Source: Chara braunii
Lineage: Eukaryota > Streptophyta > Charophyceae > Charales > Characeae
Assembly (NCBI GenBank): GCA_003427395.1
Contig: BFEA01000010.1
Coordinates: forward strand, 5,592,269-5,613,720
DNA: 21,452 nt
Direction: 5' to 3'
Part shown: positions 19,620-21,452 of the stretch, piece after piece
Numbering within the stretch: the first letter of the stretch is position 1
Layout: every line of letters starts with the position of its first letter
Notes under the pieces: generated by a model
Seen by the model: the letters and a program-made list of their open reading frames with translations, nothing else
What the model was told of the DNA's origin: nothing
Database searches by the model: none
Translations under genes and position numbers: made by a program

Positions 19620-19764
19620 CCCTTCTGTGGGTTCACTCGGATCGCTCCTCGTCCGAACCAGCCGTCGTGGCCGTTTCTAGCGGCTAGTAAGACCCAGCTT
19701 CTCCGGATTGCTTACCTTTGTGTGACCCCTCCGCTCACGCACCCGCCGTCCGTCGTCACAGTCA

Positions 19765-19944
19765 CCTCATCATGTTACCTCTTACCGTGTCCTGATATCT
19801 GCTCTGCAGGTAGCCACGTACCCAGCAGGCGAAGTCATCCCAAGTCACCGAGTTGTCGAGGTAGCCACCAAGCAGCGCGTGCAGCTGACGGTTACTACGC
19901 TCCCACGAGTAGGCAGACTGCGGCTAAACAGTTTGTGCAGCCAT
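19765..19944 (-). CDS. Possible N-terminus of PLE B ORF1, starting in the pseudo-LTR
   Basis: ATG at 19942-19944 has G at -3 and G at +4, a strong eukaryotic start context. It reads MAAQTV, then TAG (19924-19926), then PQSAYSWERSNRQLHALLGG and more ordinary-looking protein (WDDFACWVRGYLQSR) to a TGA at 19762. The frame equals that of the RT. The same ATG and TAG occur in the left pseudo-LTR. A gtaagag stretch near 19785, shortly before the TGA, would fit a splice donor, so an intron here is possible. PLE coding regions often begin within or near the pseudo-LTR. Confidence 0.4.
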
Positions 19945-20924
19945 AGCCAAGACACACACATGGAATCGAAAAACTGAGTTCCGAAAGTATGTGAACATGC
20001 ATGCAAAACTGCGAAAGAGCAACATGTGGCACCCCTCTACCGGTTTCACCTGCCCACACGGGATCATCAGGAGGGTGACTCCGAAACAGAGCCTTCGTGC
20101 TCGAAGAGGAGACTCTAGCCGTGCCTCCTACATTAAGTAGTTTCCTCCGCGTTATGCCCCGTCTCCATCCGATGGAGCAAGAAGTCAAGTACCTACCGAC
20201 CAAGATCTAAAATAAGTAAGCATAGAGGTTGCCGTACGTTACTCTCGCGGCTGTTCAGCGTAAGTCGACTCCTGTCCCCCATATGTTGTCATAACCCCTA
20301 CTGCATATTCCACGCCCTCTCTTATCCCCGTAAGTGCCCTGCTAAAACTACCAATTGGGCCCTATAGGCCGGTCCTGTTACACGTCTTTGCTGCCCCGAT
20401 TCCAAACTCGTCATTTCCTAGCCGAAAACTGGCCTCGGTATTCAAAAACGACCAAAGGGTCAGTGCTCCGAGAGTTCCCGGGCTCCGAGAGTTCTCGGGC
20501 TCCGAGAGTTCCCCGGCTCCCGCACCTTCAAAATCCGACTATCGAACCGTCGGTGATGCGAGTATCTTAAACTAATAAAGTACAACCAACAAAATAATCA
20601 AAAATAACAAAACTCCGCCCTTCCCGAGGATCAAAAAAACCCCGTCCGGATTCCTCGGAACTTGAAGTTACCGAAAAATACTGCAGAAAGAGAAAATATA
20701 AAAACAGAAAACAGAAAACCGTTCCCGTAAAATAAAGTGAAAAACATACCACCCTCAGCCGCTATCAACGGTTCGACAGCGAGTCCGTCTTTGAATGGGA
20801 ACCTCCCGAGGCTCCCGAGGAGCCACCCCGTCTATGTTTCCTTGCGTGATTCGCGGTGTACGAGAAGGCTGAAGTTAGAGTGTGTAGTGCTCGATTAGGC
20901 ACAGCCTTAGCCAAGTTGGCCAGG

Positions 20925-20938
<14 letters not shown>
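19909..20938 (-). repeat. pseudo-LTR of PLE B, right (5') copy
   Basis: Direct-repeat partner of 13999-15000. It has three instead of two ctccgagagtt units (about 20465-20520) and a few one-base indels. Its 5' edge on the element strand reads CTCTCTCGG, continuous with the expanded (CT)n tract. The left copy has a short GTCTCTCTCGG at the same place. Confidence 0.95.
20031..20077 (-). ncRNA. Type I hammerhead ribozyme (right pseudo-LTR)
   Basis: The second copy keeps the CTGATGA core (20064-20070), GAAA (20044-20047), the two-pair stem III closing a dinucleotide loop (here CG instead of TG), cleavage base A at 20038 and five-pair stem I (20071-20075 with 20033-20037). Substitutions relative to the left copy fall in the stem III loop, stem II and the upstream hairpin, and leave the core and stem I intact. 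Stem II again starts with a U-U pair. Confidence 0.75.

Positions 20939-20991
<53 letters not shown>
20930..20991. repeat. (AG)n microsatellite at the 5' edge of PLE B
   Basis: About 30 uninterrupted AG units directly continuous with the pseudo-LTR end. Likely the insertion target, or an expansion of the short CTCTCTC that starts each pseudo-LTR. Confidence 0.97.
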
Positions 20992-20993
<2 letters not shown>

Positions 20994-21452
20994 AAAAAGG
21001 AAGAACGATCGAAAAGTTCGTCGTTTTTTTCTGCTTTTGTTTTCCTTTTTTTTTTTTTTCAAAACATGTGCGCCATAGCTATACTGTGCACCATTTTCTT
21101 TTCTCGACTCTTGCCACTGGCCATGGCAGAGTCTTGACTGTACTCTCCCTCTGTCGCACACCCATGCGCACACCCACACACTCTCTTGGCCACACTCTCT
21201 CTGTAACGCCCAGGCACGCACACACACACACACACTCTTTTCCCCTCTCTCTCTCTGACACACATGCACACACACAGACACATGGGCAAACTTCATCCCA
21301 TCTGTCTCTCCGCCTGTGTGTGTGTGTGTGTGTGTGTGTGTGGGGGTGGGTGGGTGGGCCTCGCTGCACTACTCTCCGAGTGTGCAAAATGAAGAATTAA
21401 TCCTCCGGTAGAACAGGAAAACTGCTCTTCCCGTAGGATAAACTATGGGCTA
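20992..21452. repeat. CA and GT microsatellites, T tract and G-quadruplex-like run
   Basis: A T tract lies at about 21047-21059, (CA)n at 21219-21235, (TG)n at 21315-21342 and GGGGGTGGGTGGGTGGG at 21342-21358. No gene seen to the window end. Confidence 0.9.

Larger units (their letters stand above)
13999..20938 (-). mobile_element. Penelope-like element B with permuted GIY-YIG-RT and hammerhead pseudo-LTRs
   Basis: Direct repeats of about 1 kb (13999-15000 and 19909-20938) flank a minus-strand coding body. The body carries, in order, a gag-like region, CCHC zinc knuckle, SAP-like motif, GIY-YIG nuclease and RT. Each repeat holds a hammerhead ribozyme core in element orientation. This combination (pseudo-LTRs, hammerheads, GIY-YIG ahead of RT) is what is known of the Chlamys/Naiad-type PLEs. 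By eye the two repeats differ at roughly 5 percent of the first 300 positions, mostly transitions plus one-base indels, so the copy is neither new nor ancient. The right (5') edge merges into a (CT)n tract of about 60 bases on the element strand. Confidence 0.88.

Noticed and set aside
13999-20938. Interpretation of the direct repeats as true LTRs of an LTR retrotransposon
   Set aside because: The enclosed RT has PLE motifs with GIY-YIG, no integrase, protease or RNase H, and the repeats carry hammerheads and coding sequence at their edges.
20907-21296. Open stretches across GA/CA microsatellites encoding Ser-Leu or Arg-Glu runs
   Set aside because: Simple repeats are stop-free by composition.

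Overview
This window looks like intergenic, repeat-dominated nuclear DNA of a eukaryote. I found no convincing host gene, no tRNA or rRNA gene, and no bacterial operon structure. The recognisable protein signal comes from three retroelements: two Penelope-like elements (PLEs) with the GIY-YIG nuclease at the N-terminal side of the reverse transcriptase, and one broken Ty3/gypsy integrase fragment. N-terminal GIY-YIG PLEs are known from green algae and other plants (Chlamys) and from animals and protists (Naiad and relatives). Together with the plant-style gypsy integrase and the long GA/GT/CA microsatellites, this makes a member of the green lineage (alga or charophyte-like) my best guess. That is inference only.

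Layout. 1-100: GA/GT microsatellites. 101-5706: PLE 'A', old and AT-rich, minus strand, with about 1 kb direct repeats (pseudo-LTRs) at 101-1218 and 4708-5706 and a wrecked GIY-YIG + RT gene between them. 5707-9300: no gene; contains CCGGA-rich palindromes and a foldback structure around a 35-base T tract. 9301-10200: a small tandem array whose main unit (about 136 bp) is internally palindromic. 10280-11000: nothing recognised. 11020-13240: 3' part of a minus-strand Ty3/gypsy element (tandem 3' repeats, integrase with frameshifts and a nonsense codon), ending in a near-perfect 102-bp inverted repeat at 13155-13370. 13999-20938: PLE 'B', much better preserved, minus strand, with pseudo-LTRs at 13999-15000 and 19909-20938, each holding a type I hammerhead ribozyme motif. 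20930-21452: GA, CA and GT microsatellites and a G-quadruplex-like tract.

PLE B is the main object. On the minus strand one reading frame links, in order, a possible start in the right pseudo-LTR, a gag-like region, a glycine-rich stretch (in another frame) with a CCHC zinc knuckle, a coiled-coil/acidic-Ser/basic region, a SAP-like motif, a GIY-YIG nuclease and a complete RT. From the zinc knuckle to a TGA at 14839 this frame has no indel-type break and no TGA, but five in-frame TAA/TAG codons, some inside conserved domains. It is either a lightly decayed element or an element of a genome that reads UAR as sense. The window alone cannot decide. The expected life cycle (known for PLEs) is transcription of tandem units, hammerhead self-cleavage in each pseudo-LTR, and target-primed reverse transcription at a site nicked by GIY-YIG, often in microsatellites.
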